The notes: generated by a model from the letters alone, not told the origin. A stretch of DNA of 64,000 nt from Peptococcaceae bacterium UBA5752 (GCA_002419055.1 DIFI01000009.1:434001-498000), one strand, 5' to 3'. Positions 7,736-16,196 are shown, counted from the first letter of the stretch. Program-made: numbers and translations.

Positions 7736-9013
7736 ATGAAGGTTCTGGTTGTAGGCGGCGGTGGACGAGAACATGCCCTATCTTGGAAAATCGCCCAAAG
7801 TTCGCGTGTCAATAAAATATATTGTGCACCAGGTAATGCTGGTATAGCAGCAGTGGCAGAGAATGTGGCGATTGCAGCCGATGATGTAGAGGGTTTAAGA
7901 CAATTTGTTAATGACAATGATATCGATCTGACAGTGATTGGCCCCGAAGCAGCACTGGCTGCCGGTCTCAGTGATGCTTTGACGGCTGATGGCAGAGCTG
8001 TTTTTGGTCCCACAAAGGCTGCAGCCGCAATTGAAAGCTCCAAAAGTTATGCCAAAGAACTGATGAGAAAGTATCAAATTCCTACAGCTGAGGCCGAGGT
8101 GTTTACCGAGATTGCTCCGGCGATTGCTTATATCAAAGCAAAAGGTGTCCCAATAGTAGTCAAGGCTGATGGTTTAGCGGCAGGTAAAGGAGTAATTATC
8201 GCCAATGACGAGGCTGAAGCTATTGCGGCAGTTGAAAGCATGTTAGAAGGCAATGCCTTCGGTGACGCCGGTTCACGGGTGGTTATAGAAGAATGCCTGC
8301 AAGGTGAGGAAGTAAGCATTCTTGCCTTTTGTGATGGCAAGACGATAGTGCCGATGGTATCTGCACAAGATCATAAGAGAGCCTATGATGGTGACAAGGG
8401 CCCGAATACCGGCGGTATGGGAGCTTATTCACCGGCACCGGCATATACGCCGCAGATCGCTGCCGTTGTCGAGCGGGAAATATTGCAGCCGACGCTGGCT
8501 GCGATGGCTGCCGAAGAACGACCATATCAGGGGGTGCTTTACGCCGGTCTGATGCTGACTGATAGAGGCCCAAAAGTATTGGAATACAATGCCCGTTTTG
8601 GCGATCCCGAAACACAGCCGGTAATGATGCGTTTAAAAACAGATATTATTGATATTATAGATGCCATTTTAGCCGGACAACTAGACCAAATCAATATTGA
8701 GTGGTATGAAGAGGCCGCGATATGTGTTGTTATTGCTGCCGGCGGTTATCCCGGCAGTTACCGCAAAGGTGACATTATTAGTGGTATTGCTGATGCCGAG
8801 GCAGTCGATGCAGCGGTATTTCACGCCGGTACTAAGCTTGAAGATGGCGCTATTGTCAGCGCCGGCGGCAGGGTACTCGGCGTTACATCTATGGCTAATA
8901 GTATTTCTGAGGCTATCGCTAAGGCGTATACAGCCGTTCGCAAAATTAACTTTGCCGATTGCTTTAGCCGTAGTGATATCGGCGCCAAAGCTCTCAACAG
9001 AGAAAAACGATAA
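7736..9013 (+). CDS. purD: Phosphoribosylamine-glycine ligase PurD
   Basis: ATP-grasp enzyme joining PRA and glycine to GAR. 425 residues, usual length. Motifs: VLVVGGGGREHALSWK at the N-terminus, VKADGLAAGKGV near residue 142, GPNTGGMGAYSP near 222 and the metal-binding EYNARFGDPETQ near 284. ATG 7736 follows AGGAGG by 8 bases; a TTG at 7733 directly after the upstream stop is less well spaced. Last gene of the purine operon, followed by a strong terminator. Confidence 0.97.
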   Translation: MKVLVVGGGGREHALSWKIAQSSRVNKIYCAPGNAGIAAVAENVAIAADDVEGLRQFVNDNDIDLTVIGPEAALAAGLSDALTADGRAVFGPTKAAAAIESSKSYAKELMRKYQIPTAEAEVFTEIAPAIAYIKAKGVPIVVKADGLAAGKGVIIANDEAEAIAAVESMLEGNAFGDAGSRVVIEECLQGEEVSILAFCDGKTIVPMVSAQDHKRAYDGDKGPNTGGMGAYSPAPAYTPQIAAVVEREILQPTLAAMAAEERPYQGVLYAGLMLTDRGPKVLEYNARFGDPETQPVMMRLKTDIIDIIDAILAGQLDQINIEWYEEAAICVVIAAGGYPGSYRKGDIISGIADAEAVDAAVFHAGTKLEDGAIVSAGGRVLGVTSMANSISEAIAKAYTAVRKINFADCFSRSDIGAKALNREKR

Positions 9014-9053
9014 TAGCATATTACCTTAGTGAGGGAGAAAAAAATAATAAATA

Positions 9054-9086
9054 AACGGTATAGCCGTTAAGGCTATGCCGTTTTTT
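9054..9086. terminator. Bidirectional intrinsic terminator after purD
   Basis: A 12-bp stem (AACGGTATAGCC paired with GGCTATGCCGTT, one G-T) is followed by six T on the plus strand and by a T-rich run on the minus strand. It can end both the purine operon and the convergent ABC exporter operon. Confidence 0.85.
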
Positions 9087-9112
9087 GCTGGTAACTTTCA
9101 AAATGGTTATTA

Positions 9113-9967
9113 TTACTTTTTCTTAGCTGAAAGTCTGATAATTGACAGACCATAAAATACTGCTGACGTCAACAATAAAATCGCTATACTTGGAGCAGGC
9201 GTAACGGTTGTTTCGCCGAATTTGAAGGTTACCCCCATCAGTTGTTCATATTGCATAATTGCCGTTTGCGGTGCTCCTGCAAATGATACTGACATTGGCT
9301 CTGCCATCAGTACTTGTCTGAACAGCGCTGCCGCGTGAGAAGTAGGGAAAATTTTAACTATCCATTGAACAGTATCAGGCAGTTGTCCTATCGGAAGATA
9401 AATTCCTGTAATAAATCCAATCAATGTGCCAATAATTGAGCTGGCTGTCCCAAAGGCACTAGAGCTATTAAAAAATGATATAATAAACAAGATCATCGAG
9501 GTATTTGCAAAAGTAGCAAGTAATATCAAAGCAAATATCTTAAACAACATCGCAAGGCTTACGAATTCTCCGCCACCCGCAACGATGTATACTTCCGCCA
9601 ATACCAGAGTAATCAGGCTCATAATTACGCCGATAATAAAAGCGCTAACGATGTACCCGCCGGTAATACTGCTTCTTTTTAGTGGCGACGAGACAAAATC
9701 CTTAGTGATTTTTTTTGTCTTGTCATCGATCATAATCCCAAAGGCGCCCATGGAGGTAGTTACCGATGTTACTGCTAAAAGTCCGGCAACAATCCAGCTG
9801 TCCATCAGAAATCTGGCGCCGCTAATATTTTCTAAGCTGCTTACCCAAACATCGCCGAGAAACAAAGCGTACAGCCCAATAATGATGAATACCGCCAATA
9901 GAGAAAAGAATACAGCGCTCTTATCTTTGAAAAATACTTTTAAATTTCTTAAAGTAAATCCAATCAT
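9113..9967 (-). CDS. ABC-2 type transporter permease (drug/polysaccharide export type)
   Basis: Membrane half of a two-gene exporter. 284 residues with six hydrophobic segments, a cytoplasmic N-terminus (FTLRNLKVFFKDKSAVF) and the GTLIGFITGIYLPIGQLP segment typical of ABC-2 permeases. ATG overlaps the stop of the ATPase gene by 4 bases (ATGA), giving translational coupling; AGGAGA precedes it. The substrate cannot be told from sequence; the DrrB-like class includes antibiotic and lipid exporters. Confidence 0.9.
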   Translation of the reverse strand: MIGFTLRNLKVFFKDKSAVFFSLLAVFIIIGLYALFLGDVWVSSLENISGARFLMDSWIVAGLLAVTSVTTSMGAFGIMIDDKTKKITKDFVSSPLKRSSITGGYIVSAFIIGVIMSLITLVLAEVYIVAGGGEFVSLAMLFKIFALILLATFANTSMILFIISFFNSSSAFGTASSIIGTLIGFITGIYLPIGQLPDTVQWIVKIFPTSHAAALFRQVLMAEPMSVSFAGAPQTAIMQYEQLMGVTFKFGETTVTPAPSIAILLLTSAVFYGLSIIRLSAKKK

Positions 9968-10881
9968 TCCCGTATCTCCTTTCCCGTTATTGTGATAAAC
10001 GCGTCATCCATAGTGCCATGCAAAACCTCGAATCCGAAAATATAATCTTGGCATTCTTCAATTATCGGTATTGCCTCCATTGTTGAAGATAGTTTAATAA
10101 TTATTTGATCTGATATATTTTCGTATTTGAGTTGTAATTTGTTCAAGATGTCTTTAACATTTTGCGTATCAATACAAGCAAGAATCAGTTTGTCACTGGT
10201 ATATTTTTCTTTTAATTCTGCCGGCGTTCCTTTTGCAGCAATTATGCCGTTGTCGATGATCATCACATAGTCAGCGCTGGCGGCTTCCTCCATGTAATGG
10301 GTCGTTAAAAATATCGTCATTTTTGTTTGCTTTTGTAGCTTGGTAATCGTCTCCCAGACATTTTTTCTGGTTTGCGGATCAAGCCCCGTTGTCGGCTCGT
10401 CCAAAAACAAAATTTTTGGGGTATTGATTAAAGACCTAGCTATATCACATCTGCGGCGTTGACCGCCCGAAAGCTTACCATAAGGACGTTTCAAAATATC
10501 TTTTATATTAGTTATTTCGGCAACATGTTTTACTGCTTCGTCTAGTTTTTTCCCTTTTAAACCATAGAAGCCGCCGCGGATTTGCAGATTTTCTTTAACT
10601 GTCAATAAGCCATCAAGCAAGCCATCTTGAAAAACTGCTCCAATGATTGAGCGAATCGCGTTATCATCTGCACCAAGCCGGTGTCCGTCTATGATGATTT
10701 CGCCGCTGTCTTGCTTCAGAAAAGTACAGATAATATCAATGGTTGTTGATTTACCTGCGCCGTTGGGGCCCAAAAATGCAAACAATTTGCTATTTTCGAC
10801 ATAAAAATCTATGCCTTTTACTGCATGGATGGCTCCGTAAGATTTATGCAGGTTACTTACTTCGATTATTTTCTCGCTCAA
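9964..10881 (-). CDS. ABC transporter ATP-binding protein (DrrA-like)
   Basis: Drives export through the downstream ABC-2 permease. 305 residues: Walker A GPNGAGKST near residue 37, Q-loop AVFQDG, signature LSGGQRRRCDIARSL, Walker B ILFLDEPTTGLD, H-loop TTHYMEEA, plus a C-terminal DrrA-type extension. Start: TTG 10881 lies 9 bases after GAGGAGG. An in-frame TTG at 10899 overlaps that ribosome-binding site and is rejected. The gene is preceded by a strong promoter and a 38-codon ORF. Confidence 0.92.
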   Translation of the reverse strand: MSEKIIEVSNLHKSYGAIHAVKGIDFYVENSKLFAFLGPNGAGKSTTIDIICTFLKQDSGEIIIDGHRLGADDNAIRSIIGAVFQDGLLDGLLTVKENLQIRGGFYGLKGKKLDEAVKHVAEITNIKDILKRPYGKLSGGQRRRCDIARSLINTPKILFLDEPTTGLDPQTRKNVWETITKLQKQTKMTIFLTTHYMEEAASADYVMIIDNGIIAAKGTPAELKEKYTSDKLILACIDTQNVKDILNKLQLKYENISDQIIIKLSSTMEAIPIIEECQDYIFGFEVLHGTMDDAFITITGKEIRE

Positions 10882-10942
10882 CAGTTGATTCCTCCTCAAA
10901 GTAACTGTGTTTGTTAAAAATGGCGACTAAGTTATTCGGCAT

Positions 10943-11059
10943 CTATTGTTTATTTAAATATTTATATCTCTGCTTTGATTTGATTTGTGAATTTATACTT
11001 AAGGCGTTACTGCAATATGTATAAAATGCAGCTTTCGATAAGAATGAGTCTAATTGCAT
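10943..11059 (-). CDS. Small leader ORF (38 codons) before the ABC exporter
   Basis: An ATG at 11059 sits 4 bases after AAGGAG and 26 bases below the -10 box of a near-consensus promoter. The predicted 38-residue peptide (begins MQLDSFLSKAAFYTYC, ends with a Lys/Tyr-rich tail) matches nothing I know. It ends 61 bases before the ATPase start on the same strand. It could be a leader peptide for attenuation or inducible translation of the exporter, a small protein, or chance. Confidence 0.4.
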   Translation of the reverse strand: MQLDSFLSKAAFYTYCSNALSINSQIKSKQRYKYLNKQ

Positions 11060-11084
11060 ATTTCTCCTTAGAGGTCTTAGGGTT

Positions 11085-11113
11085 ATTATAACAATTAATT
11101 ATCCATACTGCAA
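11085..11113 (-). promoter_or_regulatory. Promoter of leader ORF and ABC exporter
   Basis: Reverse-strand TTGCAG (11108-11113) and TATAAT (11085-11090) are 17 bases apart. The transcript would begin near 11078, just upstream of the AAGGAG of the small ORF. Confidence 0.7.
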
Positions 11114-11159
11114 TCTTACATAAATTAAGCAGTTTGTAGAGAAAGAAAAGAACTAATAA

Positions 11160-11188
11160 TTTATTGATGTCGAAGAATGACATATAAT
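11160..11188 (+). promoter_or_regulatory. Weak candidate promoter of the EAL gene
   Basis: A perfect TATAAT (11183-11188) has only a poor -35 (TTTATT, 11160-11165) at 17 bases. The rest of the 11114-11279 stretch shows no clear motif and no c-di-GMP (GEMM) aptamer core. Confidence 0.35.
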
Positions 11189-11279
11189 GTAAAATAATTG
11201 AATAAAAACATAGACAAAGTCAATATATACAAGTTATAATTATTAAAGGATATTTCGCTGTAAAAGAGGTGTCAGTTGG

Positions 11280-13214
11280 GTGGAACTATTATATAATCCC
11301 TATTTAGAGATTACCGCCTTTGTCTTTTTACTAATGCTGACATTTTTCTTTTCTTATAAAGAACGGCTGTATACTCTAACCAGTATAATTTACAACATCT
11401 TTTTATTTGTCGCCTTAATCGGTTTAGGGCTGGATATAGTCGGAACATATACACTGACATTCTCTCAATCTTTGCCGCTGAGCGTAAATGTAATTATCAA
11501 TTCAGCGCTTTTTATTTTTTTGTCCACTATCCCTTTAATGTTTATGTTGCTAACTATGGCTATGACCGGGAGACTACCCAGACATAATTTTAAAATCGAT
11601 AAATTAAAGTTAGTATTTTTATTAGTCCCATATATCGGGACTTTTTTGGTAATATTGGTCAATGTATCAAGCCATTGGATATTTTATTTTGATAGTAATC
11701 TCCGCTATTTACATGGAAGCGGCTTTAATTTACTCTTTCTGGAAGCGGCTTTTTATATGATTTGCGGTGTCTATGTAGTTTTCCGTTATAAAAGTCGCAT
11801 TTCTTTTGTCCAATTCCTGACGATTATTTTTTATGTGGCAATTCTCAGCCTTTCAATGATACTGCAACACTTTTTCCCTTACTATTTGATTACTCCGGCC
11901 GCTGTTGCCTTTGCGCTGCTCAGTATGTATTTTACCTTTCAAAACCCTGATTATTATATTGATAAGATGACAGGCTTATATGGCCGGGCAGCTTTATTGG
12001 TTGTTAGTCAACAGTTAATAGACCGCAATGATATCGATAAAATGGTAATATTTATTGATATAAATAATTTTAAAAGGATCAACAATTTATTTGGCATGCG
12101 TTGTGGAGACAGGTTAATTTATGATGTCAGCAATTATTTGACGAAGATATCTCCTGACAAACGTAGCCTTTTTCGTGTTGACGGCGATAGTTTTATTTTA
12201 TTAATAAACTCTGAAGCATCTGATCAAGCTATTAGCCGCATACAAAGTCGTTTTGCTAAAAGATGGCCGGTGTTGGATACAAACTTATTTGTATCGGTCA
12301 ATATCTGCAAAATGCCTCTTTGCCAGTATGCTACAAATAGCGAAGAATTAATGATGTATCTGACCAACGCAATGGGTATGGCCAAACGTCGCGGCGATAA
12401 TGTTCTTATTGATATTGATGGCGATATTGTCAGCGATATTGAACGCAAATTAAGAATTGAAAATATATTGAGTAATCTCGAATACAACAAATGCTTGAGT
12501 CTATATTGGCAGCCTATATATAATGTTCATAAACAGCGTTTTACTTCGGTCGAAGTTTTGCTAAGGATGTATGATAAGGAATTGGGATTTGTGCCTGCCG
12601 ATGAATTTATTGAAGTATCGGAGCATAAGGGACTGATTTGCAGTATCGGTCACTATGTTTTGCAACAAACATGTCAATTTATCTCTGAGAACAGCTTAGA
12701 CCAATTTGGTATCGAAAAAATTGATATCAATCTTTCGCTGGCCGAATGTATGCAGGAAGGCTTGGTAGAAAATATCTGCGATATGTTGACGCGCTACCCA
12801 ATATCGCCACTAAAGCTTAATTTTGAAATAACTGAAACTACGGCAGCTATGTCAGTGCAAATAGTCCAAGCTATTATGGAAAAATTGATTGCAGCAGGAA
12901 TGGAATTTTCACTTGATGATTACGGGCGCGGCTATTCAAATAATGACGTCATTATTAAATTACCTTTTAAGTTTATTAAAATAGACAAAACATTATTATG
13001 GGACACGCTTAATAATGATAAGGCTAAGGTTGTACTTAGTAATTCTGTCAGAATGCTTAAGGAAATGGATTTACAGATTGTTGCCGAAGGTGCGGAGACG
13101 CAGGAACAGATTGATTATCTGTTGGCAACTGGAGTTGATTATATACAAGGTTATTATTTCAGTCGTGCCGTATCCGGTGATGAATTAATAGAATTGTTAC
13201 AAGATCAGGAATAA
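11280..13214 (+). CDS. Membrane-anchored degenerate-GGDEF/EAL protein (probable c-di-GMP phosphodiesterase)
   Basis: 644 residues. About seven hydrophobic helices fill residues 1-210 (sensor region), then a GGDEF-like domain from MTGLYGR, then an EAL domain. The cyclase signature is degenerate (RVDGDSF near residue 300 in place of RxGGDEF), so diguanylate synthesis is unlikely. The EAL domain keeps most catalytic positions: Glu in SVEVLLR (EVL instead of EAL), Asn in DINLS, Glu in FEITET, the Asp pair in LDDYGRGYS, Lys in IKIDK, Glu in VAEGAET and QGYYFS. It is therefore probably an active phosphodiesterase. GTG start after GAGGTG with 8-base spacing. Confidence 0.9.
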   Translation: MELLYNPYLEITAFVFLLMLTFFFSYKERLYTLTSIIYNIFLFVALIGLGLDIVGTYTLTFSQSLPLSVNVIINSALFIFLSTIPLMFMLLTMAMTGRLPRHNFKIDKLKLVFLLVPYIGTFLVILVNVSSHWIFYFDSNLRYLHGSGFNLLFLEAAFYMICGVYVVFRYKSRISFVQFLTIIFYVAILSLSMILQHFFPYYLITPAAVAFALLSMYFTFQNPDYYIDKMTGLYGRAALLVVSQQLIDRNDIDKMVIFIDINNFKRINNLFGMRCGDRLIYDVSNYLTKISPDKRSLFRVDGDSFILLINSEASDQAISRIQSRFAKRWPVLDTNLFVSVNICKMPLCQYATNSEELMMYLTNAMGMAKRRGDNVLIDIDGDIVSDIERKLRIENILSNLEYNKCLSLYWQPIYNVHKQRFTSVEVLLRMYDKELGFVPADEFIEVSEHKGLICSIGHYVLQQTCQFISENSLDQFGIEKIDINLSLAECMQEGLVENICDMLTRYPISPLKLNFEITETTAAMSVQIVQAIMEKLIAAGMEFSLDDYGRGYSNNDVIIKLPFKFIKIDKTLLWDTLNNDKAKVVLSNSVRMLKEMDLQIVAEGAETQEQIDYLLATGVDYIQGYYFSRAVSGDELIELLQDQE

Positions 13215-13227
13215 TACAGCATAACTG

Positions 13228-13264
13228 ATATCTGGCAAAGTAAAGAAGAGCAGATATTTGTTTA
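13228..13264 (+). terminator. Probable terminator after the EAL gene
   Basis: A 7-bp stem (ATATCTG at 13228 with CAGATAT at 13251) is followed by TTGTTT. The loop is long, so it is weaker than others in the window. Confidence 0.45.
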
Positions 13265-13290
13265 ACTTAACTTAAATTAACAGCTCGTTA

Positions 13291-13319
13291 TTGACTTTTT
13301 ATCATAAATAAGCTATGAT
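13291..13319 (+). promoter_or_regulatory. Promoter of tRNA-Val
   Basis: TTGACT (13291-13296) and TATGAT (13314-13319) are 17 bases apart, placing the start about 10 bases before the mature tRNA. Confidence 0.75.
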
Positions 13320-13336
13320 ATCCCTGTTCGCAAAAA

Positions 13337-13411
13337 GGGCTCATAGCTCAGTGGGAGAGCGCTTGACTCACATTCAAGAGGTCGCTGGTTCGAAACCAGC
13401 TGGGCCCACCA
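13337..13411 (+). tRNA. tRNA-Val (anticodon CAC)
   Basis: 75 bases fold into a full cloverleaf. The 7-bp acceptor GGGCTCA pairs with TGGGCCC (one T-G), the D arm holds AGCTCAGTGGGAGAGC, the anticodon stem CTTGA/TCAAG has loop CTCACAT giving anticodon CAC, and the T arm is CTGGTTCGAAACCAG. The 3' ACCA is encoded. It reads GUG valine codons. It is a single-gene transcription unit with its own promoter and terminator. Confidence 0.97.
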
Positions 13412-13415
13412 AAAC

Positions 13416-13460
13416 AATGCCTGCTAACGACAAAAATTGTCTGTTGGTAGGCATTTTTGT
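13416..13460 (+). terminator. Terminator after tRNA-Val
   Basis: A long imperfect stem (AATGCCTGC... paired with ...GGTAGGCATT) is followed by TTTTTGT. It begins 4 bases after the tRNA CCA end. Confidence 0.85.
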
Positions 13461-13531
13461 AGATATGATTAAGGTTATATTTAATTCGTGACTTTTCTAT
13501 TAATTAATCATAAAAGTACTGATAAGATCAG

Positions 13532-13560
13532 TTGTCTTTAGGGGATGCTAATGATATAAT
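13532..13560 (+). promoter_or_regulatory. Extended -10 promoter giving a probable leaderless mRNA
   Basis: TTGTCT (13532-13537), a 17-base spacer and TATAAT (13555-13560) preceded by TGA (extended -10). The expected start point falls at 13566-13568, on the ATG of the next gene at 13567. Confidence 0.65.
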
Positions 13561-13566
13561 ACCGCT

Positions 13567-14520
13567 ATGGGAAAAACACAACCTATTAAAAGAAAAAAGC
13601 GAAATAAGGTTGTTGATATTATCGCGGCAGTAATATTGATCGCGCTTATTATTGTGATCTTTGTTTCCCTTATACATCATATTCAGTATAAGCTGCTTGA
13701 TTTTGCAACCGCTTCCCAAGAAACAATTGATACAGACTTTACTGCGGAAATAGTAGTAATGCGTTCCGAATATATTGTGGAAGCTCCCGCCACCGGTAAG
13801 TTTGTTGCAGAAGCTGAAGAAGGCGAACGTATTAAGGAAGGCTCTTCAATTGGTTACATAGAGAAAAGCAGTGATTCGCTTTCTCCCAAAAAGATTGCAG
13901 TAAATGTTCCGATTAGCGGCATTGTCTTTTATGACCTTGATGGCTGGGAGCAGATATTAACTCCCGATCAGGCGGAAAATATCGATTGGCAATCTGCTTT
14001 AGAACAATTGCGTGAAGGTGTAGATAAAAATGTTGATGAAGAAATAAATCAAGCCAAGGGGCGCAATATTGCCAAAATAATAGATAATCTGTTATACTAT
14101 CTGGTGTTGTTAAAAACTGATGGCAAAGAAACTGTTTTTGCAGTTGATGATTATATTACTTTTACTTTACCGGATGGCTATTCGTTAGAGGGTTGTGTTA
14201 CAATCGCCGATTCCCGTAAAGATGGTAACTATTATTATTTAAGCGTTTCCTCGGCTGAGAGCAATCTGCTTGATCTGAGATATGACGAAGTTACCGTATT
14301 GACTGATCGCGTCAGCGGTATTGGCATACCTTCTTCGGCGATTTTTGAGGATGACAGTGGTGAAAAAGGTGTTTATTGCATCCAAAAGCGGCAATTAATA
14401 TTCAAAGAAGTTACAATGATTGCCGAAAACGACAAGACTGTAATCGTTGATGGATTGTCTGCTACGGATGTTGTAGTTTCTAATCCTAAACGTGCCCATG
14501 CAGGACAGCGAACTTATTAA
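13567..14520 (+). CDS. HlyD-like membrane-anchored protein of the yggS-sepF cluster
   Basis: 317 residues. A basic N-terminus (KRKKRNK) leads into one membrane helix at about residues 15-40; the rest is predicted extracytoplasmic. The segment VEAPATGKFVAEAEEGERIKEG (residues 75-96) looks like a lipoyl/HlyD barrel-sandwich half, and a matching C-terminal half (IPSSAIFEDDSGEKGVYC) precedes a short tail, as in periplasmic-adaptor-like proteins. Related proteins commonly sit just before yggS and sepF in Firmicutes, suggesting an envelope or division role, but function is unknown. No Shine-Dalgarno precedes the ATG; the promoter position suggests a leaderless transcript. Confidence 0.75.
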   Translation: MGKTQPIKRKKRNKVVDIIAAVILIALIIVIFVSLIHHIQYKLLDFATASQETIDTDFTAEIVVMRSEYIVEAPATGKFVAEAEEGERIKEGSSIGYIEKSSDSLSPKKIAVNVPISGIVFYDLDGWEQILTPDQAENIDWQSALEQLREGVDKNVDEEINQAKGRNIAKIIDNLLYYLVLLKTDGKETVFAVDDYITFTLPDGYSLEGCVTIADSRKDGNYYYLSVSSAESNLLDLRYDEVTVLTDRVSGIGIPSSAIFEDDSGEKGVYCIQKRQLIFKEVTMIAENDKTVIVDGLSATDVVVSNPKRAHAGQRTY

Positions 14521-14534
14521 GAAGGAATAATTAA

Positions 14535-15224
14535 ATGAGTATTAAAGAAAATATTGCTGTAATTAGGAATAATATTGCCGTGGCTCAATCTCGCAGCCCA
14601 TATGCGGCTGCTAATGTTGAGCTGTTGGCTGTCAGCAAAACTAAACCCGTGGAAATGATAGCCGAGGCATGCGCTGCCGGTCAATATTGTTTTGGCGAAA
14701 ACAGGGTACAGGAAATATTGACTAAAGCACCTTTGCTACCACAGGTTCGCTGGCATCTGATCGGTCATTTGCAGACAAATAAAGTGCGGCAAGTCATTGA
14801 TAAAGTTGAGCTGATTCATTCGCTTGACAGCATCGAACTGGCAGCCGAAATAGAGAAGCGTGCTGCTGCTCAAACACTTAATGTTGCAGCTTTGGTACAA
14901 GTAAATATAGCCGAGGACGAGTATAAGTTTGGCATCAAGAAAGAAGAATTAAACGACTTTCTGATCGCTATGGCAGATTTTGCGCATCTGCAAATTAAGG
15001 GATTGATGACTATCGGTCCTTTTTGTGAAAATGTTGAAGAAATGCGTCCAGTTTTTGTTGCAATGCGGCAATTATTTGAAGAGACTTTGAAGACTGCACC
15101 GCCAAATATTGAAATGAGTTATCTTTCGATGGGCATGAGTCATGACTATATGATAGCGGTGGAAGAAGGAGCAAATATTGTTCGTGTCGGCAGCAGTATT
15201 TTTGGAGACCGTAGTTTATATTAG
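14535..15224 (+). CDS. yggS: YggS/YlmE family PLP-binding homeostasis protein
   Basis: Cytoplasmic alanine-racemase-fold barrel that binds pyridoxal phosphate and buffers PLP/amino-acid pools; no catalysis is established for the family. 229 residues, usual length. The PLP lysine lies in LLAVSKTKP near residue 36, followed by FGENRVQE near 58, WHLIGHLQTNK near 77, and the C-terminal LSMGMSHDYMIAVEEGANIVRVGSSIFG. ATG follows AAGAAGGAATAATTAA and is 14 bases after the previous stop. Confidence 0.95.
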   Translation: MSIKENIAVIRNNIAVAQSRSPYAAANVELLAVSKTKPVEMIAEACAAGQYCFGENRVQEILTKAPLLPQVRWHLIGHLQTNKVRQVIDKVELIHSLDSIELAAEIEKRAAAQTLNVAALVQVNIAEDEYKFGIKKEELNDFLIAMADFAHLQIKGLMTIGPFCENVEEMRPVFVAMRQLFEETLKTAPPNIEMSYLSMGMSHDYMIAVEEGANIVRVGSSIFGDRSLY

Positions 15225-15317
15225 CAGGAAAAGGCCGAATAAAAGCGAAATCATTTACTGTTGAAATGTTATATTTAGGAAAATTAATTAATATAGATAT
15301 TGGAAGGAGAGAGTTAA

Positions 15318-15854
15318 TTGAGCGGATTTCTAGACAAGATGAGTAGTTTTTTCTTTAAAGATGAGGATAACATAGAAGAAGATATATCCGAAAGTGGGGA
15401 TTATCAATCTGATGCTGCATCTTCTTCCAATGAGCGCAATGTTTGGCGTGAGCCCGATTTAAAAAAGGCTGCGAAAAAAACGCATTTATTGACTGTTCCG
15501 GTCCGTGATAATGCAAGAGATGCATCTTCAATGGAGATGATATTGATCAAAGCAACATCCTACGAGGATATGCAGGAAATTGCCCGTCATATCAAAGAAA
15601 AGAAAATTGCTGTGGTCAATTTTGAGGAAATGGATAAAGAAGTTGCGCAAAGAATGGTTGATTTTTTATCCGGTGCTACCTTTGCATTAGACGGTGTTCC
15701 GCGCAAAGTATCCGGCGGTACATTTATTTTCAGCTCTGCCAATGTTGATGTCAGCGGACAAATTATGGAAAAAGATAACAGCGTTAATGATAATATTAAT
15801 GTTGCGGCTGCTAATGATTCCCGCTATAATTCAAATCAATGGTTTAATAAATAA
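15318..15854 (+). CDS. sepF: Cell division protein SepF
   Basis: Cytoplasmic FtsZ-binding protein that polymerises and tethers the Z-ring to membrane. 178 residues: an N-terminal amphipathic start (SGFLDKMSSFFFK), an acidic/serine-rich linker, then the SepF core with SYEDMQEIARHIKEKK, AVVNFEEMD near residue 98, and FLSGATFALDG followed by the terminal VSGGTFIFSSANVDVSG. TTG start, 8 bases after AAGGAGA. Neighbours yggS and yggT match the Firmicutes division cluster. Confidence 0.95.
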   Translation: MSGFLDKMSSFFFKDEDNIEEDISESGDYQSDAASSSNERNVWREPDLKKAAKKTHLLTVPVRDNARDASSMEMILIKATSYEDMQEIARHIKEKKIAVVNFEEMDKEVAQRMVDFLSGATFALDGVPRKVSGGTFIFSSANVDVSGQIMEKDNSVNDNINVAAANDSRYNSNQWFNK

Positions 15855-15882
15855 TTCGATATAATAGGGAGATGGCCAATAG

Positions 15883-16149
15883 TTGACTTTAATATTATAT
15901 GATATTATTGTCGCCGCGTTTCGGATATACTATTTACTGATTTTTGTCAGGATTTGTATGTCTTGGGTTGGATTTGGTGATAATTTTATTACACGGTTTA
16001 TTTATGATATGACAGAGCCTATTTTAGGCTTTTTCAGGAGGTTTATTCCGCCGCGGCCATCATTCCCGGTTGATTTTTCGCCGATATTTGCATATATTGC
16101 ACTGCGCATTGTAGAATCAATAATTTTGCGCATAATAATGTATATCTGA
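15883..16149 (+). CDS. yggT: YggT family membrane protein
   Basis: 88-residue two-helix membrane protein, YlmG in Bacillus. Family features seen are the first helix ending in LIFVRICMSWV, the loop FIYDMTEPILGFFRRFIPP and the second helix DFSPIFAYIALRIVESII. Function in the envelope/division cluster is unclear. TTG start with AGGGAGA about 12 bases upstream. In many relatives ylmH and divIVA follow; here a weak terminator and ileS follow. Confidence 0.9.
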   Translation: MTLILYDIIVAAFRIYYLLIFVRICMSWVGFGDNFITRFIYDMTEPILGFFRRFIPPRPSFPVDFSPIFAYIALRIVESIILRIIMYI

Positions 16150-16196
16150 CCTGCTCCTATTTTAAGGATCGCAGGCTTTATCTGCAGATTTACTAA

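Noticed and set aside
8681..9029. Overlapping ORFs on both strands in the purD 3' half
   Set aside because: Other-frame shadows of purD without start signals.
9426..9995. 189-codon plus-strand ORF
   Set aside because: Exact antisense of the ABC-2 permease gene.
10900..11279. c-di-GMP (GEMM) riboswitch before the EAL gene
   Set aside because: No GEMM core motif on either strand.
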